Of a DNA stretch of 64,000 bases, positions 10,457 through 20,903 are shown piece after piece. The notes under the pieces are model-generated. The model was given only the letters and a program-made list of their open reading frames with translations. It was not told the origin of the DNA and searched no databases. The stretch is from contig CM061238.1 in assembly GCA_030848705.1 (NCBI GenBank), positions 32,518,655 through 32,582,654 on the forward strand. The letters are read 5' to 3'. Made by a program: the position numbers and the translations under genes. Numbering within the stretch: the first letter of the stretch is position 1; every line of letters starts with the position of its first letter. The stretch comes from Heracleum sosnowskyi (Eukaryota > Streptophyta > Magnoliopsida > Apiales > Apiaceae).

Positions 10457-12930
10457 TGGTGCAATCTTGCCCGGAGCAGGTTATAAGCTTTAGCAATAAT
10501 GACTTTGAAGGAATTAATCCAAATCACAATGAAGCACTTGTTGTAACACTTGATATTGCTGATAATGAGGTCAGAAGAGTCCTGATTGATAATGGCTCTT
10601 CGGTCAACATTTTGTTCAAACACACCATGGATCGAATGCAGCTGGGGAGTGTGAAGATGAATGACTGTAGAGAAGACCCACTCTATGGATTTGGGAACAA
10701 CTTGGTTCCAATCCAGGGAACTTTATATCTCCCAGTACTGTTTGGCACTTTCCCGAAGCAGGTTAGCAACCTGGTCAAATTCTATATCATCAACACTCCT
10801 TCCTCCTATAATGTCATTTTGGGAAGGCCAGCCTTGACAAAGCTCCAAGCCATAACATCAACCCCACATCTAAAGTTCAAGTTTCCTACACCCGGAGGAA
10901 TTGGTGAAGTCCGGGGAGATTTCGAGATGGCTAGCCGATGCTATGGCCAGGCTTTGGTCATGGCTGAAACTGACCCGGAAAACAAAAGGAAGGCAAATTC
11001 TTACCAAAAGAACATCAGCAGAAAAAAGCACAGATACCAGAAAAAAGAATCCGGAAAGGAAGTCCAGAACATAGAAAACACATCAGCCCAGACTTACCTT
11101 GACCAGGTGATACAAACCCGGGTTCAACAATATGTCTCTAAGTCAGAGATGGGAAAAGTGGAAGCTGCTGTCGAGCTCGAAACCATCGAGCTAGAGATCG
11201 GAAACCCGGAAAAGAAAGTCAAAATTGGAACCGGGCTGGACACCGTATTCAAGAAGGAGTTAACTGAGTTACTCCGGGAGTATGCAGATGTTTTTGCCTG
11301 GAGCCCGGATGACATGCCCGGACTCCAGGAGTCTGTTGCTATGCACAGCTTAGATGTTGATCCTAGAAAGAAACCAGTAAAGCAGAAAATGAGGAACTTT
11401 GCTCCGGAAAGACAAAAGGCAATCGATGAAGAGGTTGAAAAATTACTCAAGGCTGACATCATCTGTGAAATAAAGTATCCGGAATGGCTCGCCAATGTAG
11501 TCTTAGTCAAAAAACCAAATGGAAAGTGGCGAATGTGTGTGGACTACACTGATCTCAATGCTGCCTGTCCAAAAGACCCTTACCCACTCCCAAGCATCGA
11601 CCAGCTTATAGACGCGACAGCCGGGCATGTCATGCTGAGCTTCATGGACGCCTTCTCCGGTTACAACCAAATTAAAATGAACCCGGTTGATATAGCCAAG
11701 ACTGCATTTATCACACACCGGGCTGTTTATGCCTACAAACTCATGCCATTTGGACTAAGAAATGCTGGATCCACGTACCAGAGGGCAATGGTGGAGATCT
11801 TTAAGAGTCAGCTGGGAAGAAACCTGGAGTCCTACGTTGATGACATGATAGCAAAATCAACCAAAGTTCAAAACCATATAGCTGATTTGAAGGAATGCTT
11901 CGAGAACCTAAGGAAACAAGATATGAAGCTTAACCCGGAGAAGTGCACCTTCGGGGTGGAAGCTGGAAAATTTTTAGGATTCATGATTAGCCAGAGAGGG
12001 ATTGAAGCTAATCCGGAAAAGATCAAGGCTATAAGAGAAATGAAGGAACCCCGGACTCAAAGGGATATACAGAAGCTAGCTGGATCTCTCGCGGCCTTAA
12101 GAAGGTTCATTCCTAAACTTGCTGAGCGCTGCCTACCTTTCTTTACCCTACTCAAAGGAGCCCAGAAAAGGAAGGATATTATTTGGAGTCCGGAGTGCCA
12201 AAGTTCTTTTGAATCTATTAAAGAATATCTCGCAACACCACCAATTTTGACTAAGCCCGAGCCCGGGGAACCTCTAAGCCTTTACCTGTCAGCAGGAACC
12301 CTGGCTGTGGGAGCAGCACTAATCCGGGATCATGAAGGCCAGCAGAAGCCAGTTTATTATGTGAGCCAAGTGCTCAAAGACGCTGAAACCCGCTACCCAA
12401 ACCTAGAAAAGTTTGCTTTCGCTCTGGTCACTGCATCCCGAAAGCTCAGGCATTATTTCCAAGGGAGGGAAATCAAAGTAATCACCGACCAACCACTCCG
12501 GAAAATCATTCACAAACCTGACATCTCAGGGAGGTTGGTGAATTGGGCTGTTGAGCTAAGTCAATTTTCCCTCACCTTTGTCCCAAGAACATCTATCAAG
12601 GCCCAGGCCCTAGCCGATTTCATTGTCGAATGTTCCTTCCCTGAGCCTGTTCACATTTCAATGGAGACAGAGCCCAGCGAGGAACTCAAACCCGATCACG
12701 AAACCTGGATGTTGCATGTAGATGGCTCAGCAACAAGTGAGAGATCTGGAGCCGGGCTCATACTCAAGAGTCCGGACGGATTCAAGATAAAGCAAGCAAT
12801 TGGATTCGAATTCAAAGCAACCAATAATCAGGCAGAATATGAGGCTCTTCTAGCCGGACTCCGTTTGGCCCGAAATTTAAGAGTAAAAAGGCTAATCATT
12901 TTCAGCGATTCTCAGATAGTGGTCAAGTAA
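10453..12930 (+). CDS. pol: Pol part 1: protease, reverse transcriptase and RNase H, ended by an in-frame stop
   Basis: 825-codon frame. The aspartic protease motif is LIDNGSSVNIL near residues 44-54, with DNG in place of the usual D(S/T)G. Reverse transcriptase is well kept: LVKKPNGKWRMCVDYTDLN, MPFGLRNAGSTYQRAM, and the YVDD active site at residue 461. A first RNase H-like module follows (KPVYYVSQVLKDAETRYPNL); its first catalytic aspartate appears replaced (LYLSAG). A second RNase H begins at LHVDGSATSERSGAG (residue ~755), giving the double RNase H of the Tat lineage. TAA at 12928-12930 cuts this second module after FSDSQIVVK; the frame continues unchanged downstream. One base change could explain the stop. 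Confidence 0.92.
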   Translation: MMVQSCPEQVISFSNNDFEGINPNHNEALVVTLDIADNEVRRVLIDNGSSVNILFKHTMDRMQLGSVKMNDCREDPLYGFGNNLVPIQGTLYLPVLFGTFPKQVSNLVKFYIINTPSSYNVILGRPALTKLQAITSTPHLKFKFPTPGGIGEVRGDFEMASRCYGQALVMAETDPENKRKANSYQKNISRKKHRYQKKESGKEVQNIENTSAQTYLDQVIQTRVQQYVSKSEMGKVEAAVELETIELEIGNPEKKVKIGTGLDTVFKKELTELLREYADVFAWSPDDMPGLQESVAMHSLDVDPRKKPVKQKMRNFAPERQKAIDEEVEKLLKADIICEIKYPEWLANVVLVKKPNGKWRMCVDYTDLNAACPKDPYPLPSIDQLIDATAGHVMLSFMDAFSGYNQIKMNPVDIAKTAFITHRAVYAYKLMPFGLRNAGSTYQRAMVEIFKSQLGRNLESYVDDMIAKSTKVQNHIADLKECFENLRKQDMKLNPEKCTFGVEAGKFLGFMISQRGIEANPEKIKAIREMKEPRTQRDIQKLAGSLAALRRFIPKLAERCLPFFTLLKGAQKRKDIIWSPECQSSFESIKEYLATPPILTKPEPGEPLSLYLSAGTLAVGAALIRDHEGQQKPVYYVSQVLKDAETRYPNLEKFAFALVTASRKLRHYFQGREIKVITDQPLRKIIHKPDISGRLVNWAVELSQFSLTFVPRTSIKAQALADFIVECSFPEPVHISMETEPSEELKPDHETWMLHVDGSATSERSGAGLILKSPDGFKIKQAIGFEFKATNNQAEYEALLAGLRLARNLRVKRLIIFSDSQIVVK

Positions 12931-14406
12931 ACGACCGGAGAGTATGTTGCAAAGGACCCAATTCTGGGAAGGTATCAAGCCCTGGTTCAAAGTCACCTAG
13001 CTGTGATACCCCAATTTGAAATTTTTCAAGTAAATCGAGAAGAAAACACCGAGGCGGACATTCTATCTAAACTAGTCCAGAATTCGGCAGAACTGGACAG
13101 CTCGGTTTATTTCGAAGAGTTGGAAAAACCTACGGTGGAGCAGGAGGAAATAATGGAGATTGATGACCAGCCTAATTGGATGACCCCAATAGTCTCATAT
13201 CTGGAAAAGGGGGACCTCCCGTCTGATAAAAACCAAGCTCAAAGGTTGAAGGCAAAAGCTGCTAAGTTTTTTCTAGAAGAAGGATTCTTGTACCGCCGGA
13301 CTTACTCGTCTCCTATCCTGAAGTGTGTTAGTCCGGTTGAAGCCCAATACTGTCTGCAAGAAGTTCATGAAGGGATTTGTGGGGATCATCTTTCTGCAAA
13401 AGCCCTAGCACACAAGATTATAAGACAGGGTTACTACTGGCCTACAATCCATAATGATGCTGTTGAATTTGTGAAAAAGTGCAAGAATTGTCAACTTTTC
13501 AGCAATGTACCTAGACAGAGCCCGGTCTTACCATCCTCGGTCCTGTCTCCTATCCCGTTTGCAGTTTGGGGTATTGATATCATGGGTCCGTTTCCCCGGG
13601 CTAAAGGCGACTTGAGATATTTGCTGGTGGCAATTGATTACATGACCAAGTGGGCTGAAGCTAAGGCAATGAGAACAATCAACCAGCAGGATTGCATCCG
13701 GTTTATGGACAATATACTGATGAGGTTCGGGCTACCAATGGTTCTAGTTTCTGATAACGGGTCACAATTTGTGGGGTCCGATTTCGAAGCCTACCTGAAA
13801 GAAAGAGGAATCAAGCATAAAAAATCATCTGTCGCATACCCAAGAGGAAACGGCCAAGTTGAAGTTACAAACCGGATTTTGCTTAGAGGAATTGAGAAGA
13901 GGTTACAAGAAAGCAAGAATAAGTGGCCCGAGGAGCTGCCAAACGTGTTATGGGCATACAGGACTAGTCCCCGGACTAGCACTGGTGAAACCCCATTCAA
14001 ACTTGCCTACGGCACTGAAGCTTTACTACCAATTGAAGTGGGAAATCCTTCCCACCGGGCCATAAATTTTGAAGAAATAGCTAATGAAGAAGGGTTACAG
14101 ACTAACTTGATTTTGATTGACGAAGTCCGGGATCAAGCTATTGAGAGGATGGAAAAATACAAGGAAAAAACTAGAGAGTACTTTGGAAAGAAGGCCCGGG
14201 TTAAGAACTTTCGAGTTGGAGACCTGGTCCTTCGTGATACAGAGGCGTCTGATCCTACCAATACCGGAAAACTCATGCCAAAGTGGGAAGGACCATACAA
14301 GATAATGGAGGTAATCCGGCCCGGAACATACAAGTTGGTTCATATGGATGGATCTGAGGTCCCCAATACTTGGCATGGCCTTAGACTCCGAAAATTTTAC
14401 CAGTAA
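12931..14406 (+). CDS. pol: Pol part 2: end of RNase H and integrase, same frame after the stop
   Basis: Continues the pol frame with TTGEYVAKD and the end of the second RNase H (NREENTEADILSKLV). Integrase follows: the zinc-binding HHCC module (H in GDHLSAKALAHKII, then CKNCQ), the core with GIDIMGPF, VSDNGSQF and GNGQVEVTNR supplying the D, D and E catalytic residues, and a C-terminal domain (KWEGPYKIMEVIRPGTYKL). There is no internal stop and it ends at TAA 14404-14406. There is no ATG at the beginning, so it is not a separate gene; it depends on the element having lost or suppressed the upstream stop. Confidence 0.9.
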   Translation, partial: TTGEYVAKDPILGRYQALVQSHLAVIPQFEIFQVNREENTEADILSKLVQNSAELDSSVYFEELEKPTVEQEEIMEIDDQPNWMTPIVSYLEKGDLPSDKNQAQRLKAKAAKFFLEEGFLYRRTYSSPILKCVSPVEAQYCLQEVHEGICGDHLSAKALAHKIIRQGYYWPTIHNDAVEFVKKCKNCQLFSNVPRQSPVLPSSVLSPIPFAVWGIDIMGPFPRAKGDLRYLLVAIDYMTKWAEAKAMRTINQQDCIRFMDNILMRFGLPMVLVSDNGSQFVGSDFEAYLKERGIKHKKSSVAYPRGNGQVEVTNRILLRGIEKRLQESKNKWPEELPNVLWAYRTSPRTSTGETPFKLAYGTEALLPIEVGNPSHRAINFEEIANEEGLQTNLILIDEVRDQAIERMEKYKEKTREYFGKKARVKNFRVGDLVLRDTEASDPTNTGKLMPKWEGPYKIMEVIRPGTYKLVHMDGSEVPNTWHGLRLRKFYQ

Positions 14407-14569
14407 GAGGATTGCAGCGACCGGATAAAGAATAAGGAGCTCCCAAAAGCCCAGATTAGAATAAGAGCTTTGTATTCCTGATTTTTCTATAAATAAAACC
14501 GGTCTCGTTGTCTTGTTTCTTTTCATATTATCATGTATATTTAAACTTTCAGTAAATTTCAATTTTTTG

Positions 14570-15120
14570 TAACAACCCGGGCTCATAGTTATAGGCATAA
14601 CATGTAGCCCGGGTCCCCAGCAATATGCAAAACTAATAACCCTGGCTCGGAGCCATAGGCAAATATTGCAGCCAGGGTCCCCAGCAATACGCACCAAAAC
14701 AAATAAAGAGTCCGGCTCAGATCCAAGCCATGAGACCGGACTCACGAGCAATATGCATCAAATAAAAATCTTAGATTCTATTCTAAGTACTAAATCTAGA
14801 GTCCGGCTCAGAACCAAGCCAAGAGACCGGACTCACGAGCAATATGCATCAAATAGCAATCTTAGATTCTATTCTACGTACTAAATCTAGAGTCCGGCTT
14901 AGAACCAAGCCATGAGACCGGACTCACGAGCAATATGCATCAAATAAAAATCTTAGATTCTATTTTAAGTACTAAATCAGCAGTCCGGCTCAGAACCAAG
15001 CCATGAGACCGGACTCACGAGCAATATGCATCAAATGAAAATATTAGATTCTATTCTACGCATAAAACAAAACATCCGGGTCACAACTAAGCTAGGAAAC
15101 CGGGCTCACGAGAAATATAA
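14570..15120 (+). repeat. Tandem array in the retrotransposon 3-prime region (91-bp period)
   Basis: Four good copies of a roughly 91-bp unit start near 14708, 14799, 14890 and 14981. They contain GAGTCCGGCTCAGAACCAAG and ACCGGACTCACGAGCAATAT. More diverged copies flank them at about 14570-14700 and 15070-15115. Such arrays between pol and the 3-prime LTR are known from Tat-lineage elements and can seed satellites. A related array lies at 54094-54650. Confidence 0.88.
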
Positions 15121-15300
15121 GTTTCGCAGAACAAAAGGAGAAGTGATAAAAATGTAAAGAGTTGGATTGCAAACGATTAAAGAAACAGGGACCCGGGGTG
15201 GCCGTACAACCCGGAAACATCCCAAAGTGAGCAGAAACAAAACCCAGTTTACGGTTACAGATCAAATATCAAATGTTAAGGTACAAAAAAAAAAAAAGAA

Positions 15301-17489
15301 CTAGAGACCGTAATCATCCAGGTTGGACGAAGCCGGGAGGAAGCTCGGAACCGGGCCATTGAAAGGCTGAGGCTCCCCTTTGCCTTCTTCGATGGCGAGC
15401 TTTGCAGCCAAAAACTCACCAACAAAAGAATCCCAGTTGGCATTGGGATCAGTCTTCACGTGGCGTTCGGCAACAATCCAAGCTCGTTGAATCTCGGGAG
15501 CAGCAGCATCAGCAACATCTTGGTCGTATTCCGAACCACCTTTGAACTCGGTTATAATAGCATCGCGAGTCTTAGCATTTTCCGCAACAAGCTGCCTGTT
15601 GACCTCATCCAGGTCATTAGCCCTCTTCTCAACCGAAACAATTTCAGCTTGATGCTCGGTCTCCTTCTCAGCACTTTGTTTTTTCAACGAAGCAACTTCA
15701 AGTTCAAGGTCTCGAAGCCGGGCATCCTTTTCATTAGCAAACTCCTGTGCAGTTTTCCGCTCAGTAATGATAACACTGGCAAGGGCGCTGATTAAGCTAC
15801 CGGTCTGCAAAATAAAAATCAAAAATCAACAAAGGAAAAGACAGAATTACAAGGAATAAAGACAGTTTTCAACAGGAAACTACTTACATGGGCCCAGTGG
15901 CCAACAAGGCATTTCAGGCAAGCATTACTCCCAGCATCTTCCATCTCTTCGAAGTCCGAATCAGTAGGGATATCGGCGCACATTCCAGCAAGTTGCTCCA
16001 GAGTAAAATTTCCAATTCGGATAGGCTCCCTATCCGGACCCTTCCCATCACCATCGGCAACAATTTTATTGACGGTGGCATTCGCCTTCGCAGGTGTTTT
16101 CTTTCCAACGTGAATTTTCCTTTTCTTCCCAGACCGCTGCTCCAAGCCTTCTACAATTTCAACATCAACAGCATCAACCATAGGTTCGGGCCGATGGGCA
16201 TCCGGAGCAACAGATTCGGAACCTCCCTCCTTTAGTGCGCTAGAACCGGACCCTCCAACATCGCCCGGACTTTTGGTGTTGTGGACGCCACCAAGTTTCC
16301 TAAAAGATGCGGCAAGGGCATTGGAAGACATGATTGCGTACAGCTCGGGTTGAAAGTAAGGCAAACCTGTACAAAGGAAAAGGAAATATCAGTATATAAA
16401 AAGAATTAGTCCGGTTCACAAAAAGACGAATTACAACAACTTACATCCAAGCTCAAACAACTTATCATGTTTCATGAAACTATCCCGGGTCATTTGAAAC
16501 CCGAGGCACTCACAAAACCGATGAATCTGGGCTAAGGCTTCTCCTTCAAGCTTATAAGTGTCAAATACTTCTGCTTCAACTCCAGAAACTATATGAGGCA
16601 GGAATTCCAAATCCAAGCCTTTCAAAAATATCAACTCCCCACCCCAATACTTCAATGTAGATTGCTGTATCACGGGTTTGGCAGTTCCAGAGGGATAACC
16701 GCACTCCTCAGCCCGGAACCGGATCTCATACAAAGGCTCTTTGTTAGATTGGACTAGCTTAAAAAGTTGGTGGAAAAGTCGCAACGTGGGCTGATACCCC
16801 ATCTTATTACAAGCAGAGAGGAACCAGGTCATCCACTTAACCCCGTTGGGGGTAATTTGCATTATTGAAATTTTATATACATACTTACAAAGGTGTTTTA
16901 TAAATTGATGGCATCGAGGGTTCCACCCGGACCTAAGGGTCTCCAACCAGACACCAACATAACCATCTACAGGTCTATGGTAAATCCTCTCCCCGGGTTG
17001 AGGCCATCTCCAGCTAATTTCAGGCCCTAAATGAAAAGCGGCCCGGACCAGTTTGTCCATCTGAGCCCCCGGAAGACTAGCAAATTTTTCTTTCAAAAGA
17101 TAAGGAGCCTCACTAATACCCATTTTAGCAAAAGCAGCATCAAATTCGGATTCACTGTATGGCCCTGGACGTCCGAATTCTTGTCTGCTTCTGTAACAAA
17201 TACTAAGATCCCTATAATAAAACTCCTCCTCTATGTCCGGATCCTTCTTTACGAAGAAATAGCTGGTGTCCGACCAAAACCCGTCCGGAGTACTGAGCAC
17301 ACCGCCAGAGGGAGGTTCATGAACAAACAGTTGGGTTACTAGAGGCCCGGATTGTTTCTTCTTCTTAGCCATTTTACACCAATATAGTTCTATTACTTCC
17401 GGATTACTAGAGGGTGAAGGATCACTACAGGAAGAAGGGTCAGAGAGGGATATAAGTACGCGACGGGCACGAGCCTTAGTCCGAACCAT
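15301..17489 (-). CDS. Antisense spliced gene of the retrotransposon (gypsy-type transposon protein family)
   Basis: Three exons, 16445-17489, 15888-16366 and 15301-15804, splice with GTAAGT donors and CAG acceptors into one frame of 675 aa; phases match (1, then 0). The first exon starts MVRTKARARR, with KMAKKKKQSG basic stretches that could be nuclear signals. Its middle (LETLRSGWNPRCHQFIKHLC, then ITPNGVKWMTWFL) resembles the plant 'putative gypsy type transposon' domain, where a small region reads LTPNxWR. Exon 3 has a coiled coil (residues with LRDLELEVASLKKQSAEKE). It lies opposite to gag-pol between pol and the 3-prime LTR, as reported for extra antisense ORFs in Tat elements. Function unknown. 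The splicing model is inferred from sites and phase only. Confidence 0.72.
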
Positions 17490-18465
17490 AAACCTAGAAA
17501 GATCAATTTCAAGTAAGTTCTACTATCTTAATCCGGATTATATGCTCCAAATCATAAATACATATGTTACCCTACCAGCTATCATTCAAACCCTAATTTC
17601 TACCAAATCCGGAATACATATATTAGCCAGGTTATACCCAAAAATTTTCCATCAATATCCTAAATCATAAAACGAGATGGCCCGGATCATAAGCCAATCC
17701 GGATTACTTGCGCATACACGGGAACACAAACAGTCAGAAACACTTAAACACAAAACATCCTACACAAACAAGATCAAAATATACATACAAGTACATACAA
17801 CCATTCCTAATCCAAGAACATCAAGAACAACTACCAAACCCAGAAATGAAAATCACAAAACCAACACATGCAAGGGTATTTACAGACCAATAAGCGAAGA
17901 CAGAGACATTATAGCCAACAACATTCATTTTTATCCAACAGAACCAAAAGTTTCCCAAAACCCCCAAAACCGAAATATAAACAGTCGGACAAAATGTCAA
18001 ATTGCAAATCGGAGAAAGAGAATAAAGGTTAAGAGGAAAAACGAGCGAAGGAAATCGAGAAACTTACAAGATGCAGAGAGCAAGAGATGGCTTCAAACGA
18101 TCGATATGTCACCGGCGAATCGGTTTGCAGAGGCGTCGGGAAAGGCAAAGAGTGAAGAGGATTTTCGAAAAAGAAGTAAAAGGAAGAAATGAACTGTGAG
18201 GAGGCTTTTATAGAAGGCAGTGAAAAGGGCACATAAAAGGACAGCTGGCAGAATCCCATTGGCTGCCAAGAAAATAAAGTACAAAAAGAAAAATACAAAA
18301 ATGAAGAAAAGACAGGAGTATTAATTGTGACAGCACGCTACGTCTGTTCCCGAGGTAGAAAAGGGCAACACCTTTTCAAAGCAAAAGGGGGGAAAATATT
18401 GAAATCCTTTCATATTCCCGAACGGCCAAAATGTCATACGGTCCGGATTCGTTCATTTTGACTCA
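17490..18465. other. Retrotransposon region upstream of the antisense gene
   Basis: About 1 kb between the antisense gene start and the 3-prime array. It would be the promoter and 5-prime UTR of the antisense gene; a TTTTATAGAAGG-like stretch lies near 18205 in plus orientation. A plus-strand frame of about 170 codons (17677-18192) is rich in Lys, Asn and Thr with no recognisable domain; I take it as chance. Confidence 0.4.
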
Positions 18466-18780
18466 CTCTCAACCCCGGGTTGCCATCTTTGATAACAATC
18501 CGGGTTGGGGGGCAACAATCAAGCCAGAAATTTTCTCTAAGTCACCCGAAGCCCCAAAGCTTTGGACTTGAGAGAATAAGGACTAACTCTCAACCCCGGG
18601 TTGCCATCTTTGATATCAATCCGGGTTGGGGGGTAACAATCAAGCCAGAAATTTTCTCTAAGTCACCCGAAGCCCCAAAGTTTTGGACTTGAGAGAATAA
18701 AGACTAACTCTCAACCCCGGGTTGCCATCTTTGATATCAATCCGGGTTGGGGGGCAACAATCCAGCCAGAAATTTTTTCC
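18466..18780 (+). repeat. Tandem array next to the 3-prime LTR (121-bp period)
   Basis: Three copies of a unit containing CTCAACCCCGGGTTGCCATC and CCGGGTTGGGGGGCAACAAT start near 18466, 18587 and 18709; the last is cut short. Each unit repeats the purine-rich GGTTGGGGGGCAA motif that resembles the polypurine tract. A related array lies at about 54655-55050 in the non-autonomous element. Confidence 0.88.
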
Positions 18781-18830
18781 ACGTTACCTATTCAAGAGCT
18801 TCTACTCCCCCATCCAGAAAATCTGCATAA

Positions 18831-18846
18831 GGGAGTGGGGGGCAAA
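18831..18846 (+). promoter_or_regulatory. Polypurine tract
   Basis: GGGAGTGGGGGGCAAA directly precedes the 3-prime LTR, the position of the plus-strand primer in LTR retroelements. Confidence 0.78.
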
Positions 18847-19692
18847 TGATAGGCTAGGTATAGCCCAGACCCGTCCTGGACCCCGGATCACTACCAAAGA
18901 ACCCGGACTCATATCTCAATCATGGTCCACTGACTAGTCTGGATTCATGTTTTGTCATGACTCACCTTCAAGTCCTAGCCCGTATCGGAGTCCTGGCTCA
19001 TCTACTAGTCCGAACTTATATTGGAGTCCTGGCTCATCTACTAGTCCGAACTCATATGGGAGTCCTGGCTCATCTACTAGTCCGAACTCATATTGGAATC
19101 CGGACTCACCTACAAAACTCGAGCTCACAGGTTGGGCTTAAGTTCAAAGTTTAATCCATCCCTGGCGACAAAGGCAATAACTCACATGAAGGCTACACAT
19201 TGGCACATGACGTGGTTAGGTCATGACGGATGGCCACACCTGGTGACGACACGTAAAGATTCCTAATGATTGGGATAATTATTTCCTATTTAAACCACAC
19301 GCCAGCAGGAGCCTGGCACACGCTGCCACAATCCGTCACCTGGACACGTGCAATCCATCAACATCACCCAGGTGTCCTACCTACCTAGGATTCAACGCTC
19401 ATGATTGCAGGTTCAACCCCTAAACCCTAATCCTGGGCCTATATATAGACCAAGGAGGAAAGGTGCAGGGGGATTCTCTTTTACACACCTAACCTATACA
19501 CACACCCTCCATATTTAGATTTCTCTATATTCCTATCTCCCTTTCCAAAGTCGTTACTTATTCTCACGCCGGAGGCGCCGCCAGGGTCCAAACCCCCCTC
19601 CGGTGTTGTTTTGCAGAGTCCCAACCGCAGCGACACCGCTTCCAGGCGTGGGATCGGCCGGGAAGGCCCTAGCTCGGGATTAGGAGTTATCA
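18847..19692 (+). repeat. 3-prime LTR
   Basis: 846 bp, matching the 5-prime LTR at all but three sites by eye. Followed by the CCTAA target duplication and the remaining end of the interrupted MITE. Confidence 0.95.
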
Positions 19693-19734
19693 CCTAACAC
19701 TACTCATAAAATAAAGGTAAAGGGGTTAATAATC

Positions 19735-20790
19735 AAACCCATCACTCATTGGATCCAAATGTATCAAATTAGTCGCTCATTGTAAAAATGACTCAATTTA
19801 GTCATTAATTTGAAAATTTGTATCAAGAAGATCACCCGCAAATGACTTGATACAAATTTTCAACTTTTCAATGATTAAGTTGATATAAATTTTTAAATTC
19901 GTGACTAAATTGAATCAATTTTTTAATAAATGACTTAATTAATATATTTGAATGCAATGAGTGATGTTTTGATACTTGTCCCCAAAGTAGTTAAAGCTTG
20001 TGTACGACCGGGAAACAGAATTGAACTACAATATGATTTTTAATGCTTTTTTCTTCTTCTTTTGATTGCAAGACGCAACCACGAAAAGAAACTCGGCCAC
20101 GAAGGATTCTATTTGTGAAATATTTGAATCATTTTAATGTTTAAGCATGTTACTATATTTAATGTTTTTTTTGACTGGTATATTTGATGATTTTCACATA
20201 CACGTGTTTCTTATATTTTTGATAACGTAATTCCACATGGGACGTAGTTCTTCAAAGCTGGCCAACCTGGTCAGAGCAGGTTTGGTTAAATTTTAAATTC
20301 TTTGTTATGACTTAAAGTTGATTAAAGTGATAAGTAAAAATTTTAAGTTGATATTTATTTGTGTAATTTGTGTATCATGAGTAATTTATGAGTTATTAAA
20401 ATTGTAATAATTAAAATAAATTTGATAAATAATATATTTGAATGATAATATTAACTTTTATCAAATTGGGACGTGGGTGTTTTCACGTTTGTGAATCTAG
20501 AATTGGTGTGTAGCCCCTTACCCTAACATCGGTTTGGTTAAACTTAAAATTATTGTTTATGACTTAAAATTGATTAAAGTGATAAGTGAAAAGTAAAAAT
20601 TTTAAGTTAATATCTGTCTGGATAATTTGTGTATTATGAGTAATTTATGAGTTACTAAAATTGTAATAATTAAAATAATTTTTGATAAATAATATATTTT
20701 AATGAAATAAAATACGTGGTTCAAAAAATTATCTTCTATCAACTTTAAAAATTATTTTAAGCCAGACTAAAAGCCGGAGCCAAACACCTA
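19735..20790. repeat. AT-rich foldback and duplicated MITE-like sequence upstream of the DC1 gene
   Basis: 19735-19985 can fold on itself: AATTTGTATCAAG and CTTGATACAAATT arms face each other around 19855. 20280-20460 and 20520-20790 are two similar copies of an AT-rich block (TTTGGTTAAA, GATTAAAGTGATAAGT, GAGTAATTTATGAGTTA). The second ends AGCCGGAGCCAAACACCTAC. No reading frame. These are probably MITE remnants; they make up most of the 5-prime flank of the DC1 gene. Confidence 0.5.
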
Positions 20791-20903
20791 CTAATGAGAG
20801 CATCCTTTAGTAGGCTATTTAAGATGTTGATTTAAAAATACAGCCAGTTGGCAATTGTCAAAAAACCCATTTGTTTATATCCGTGTCTTGCCAGAATCAA
20901 GTG

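Larger units (their letters stand above)
7452..19692 (+). mobile_element. Complete Tat-lineage Ty3/gypsy LTR retrotransposon, 12.2 kb
   Basis: Both LTRs are 846 bp with TGATA/TATCA ends. The 5-bp target duplication CCTAA lies at 7447-7451 and 19693-19697. A primer-binding region follows the left LTR and a purine-rich tract (GGGAGTGGGGGGCAAA) precedes the right one. Inside are gag (8684-10456), pol (10453-14406), a tandem array (about 14570-15120), an antisense spliced gene (15301-17489) and a second array (18466-18780). Two RNase H domains after the reverse transcriptase and an extra antisense gene are features of the Tat/Ogre clade. The LTRs differ at three sites by eye (C/T near 7616, C/T near 8156, T/A near 8286), so the insertion is young. 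One in-frame stop in pol probably makes it defective. Confidence 0.95.

Noticed and set aside
13003..14406. Integrase as an independent gene
   Set aside because: No ATG at its beginning; it is in the same frame as pol and directly follows the single stop.
17677..18192. 171-codon plus-strand frame in the retrotransposon
   Set aside because: Low complexity (Lys/Asn/Thr/Arg), no domain, opposite to the promoter region of the antisense gene.
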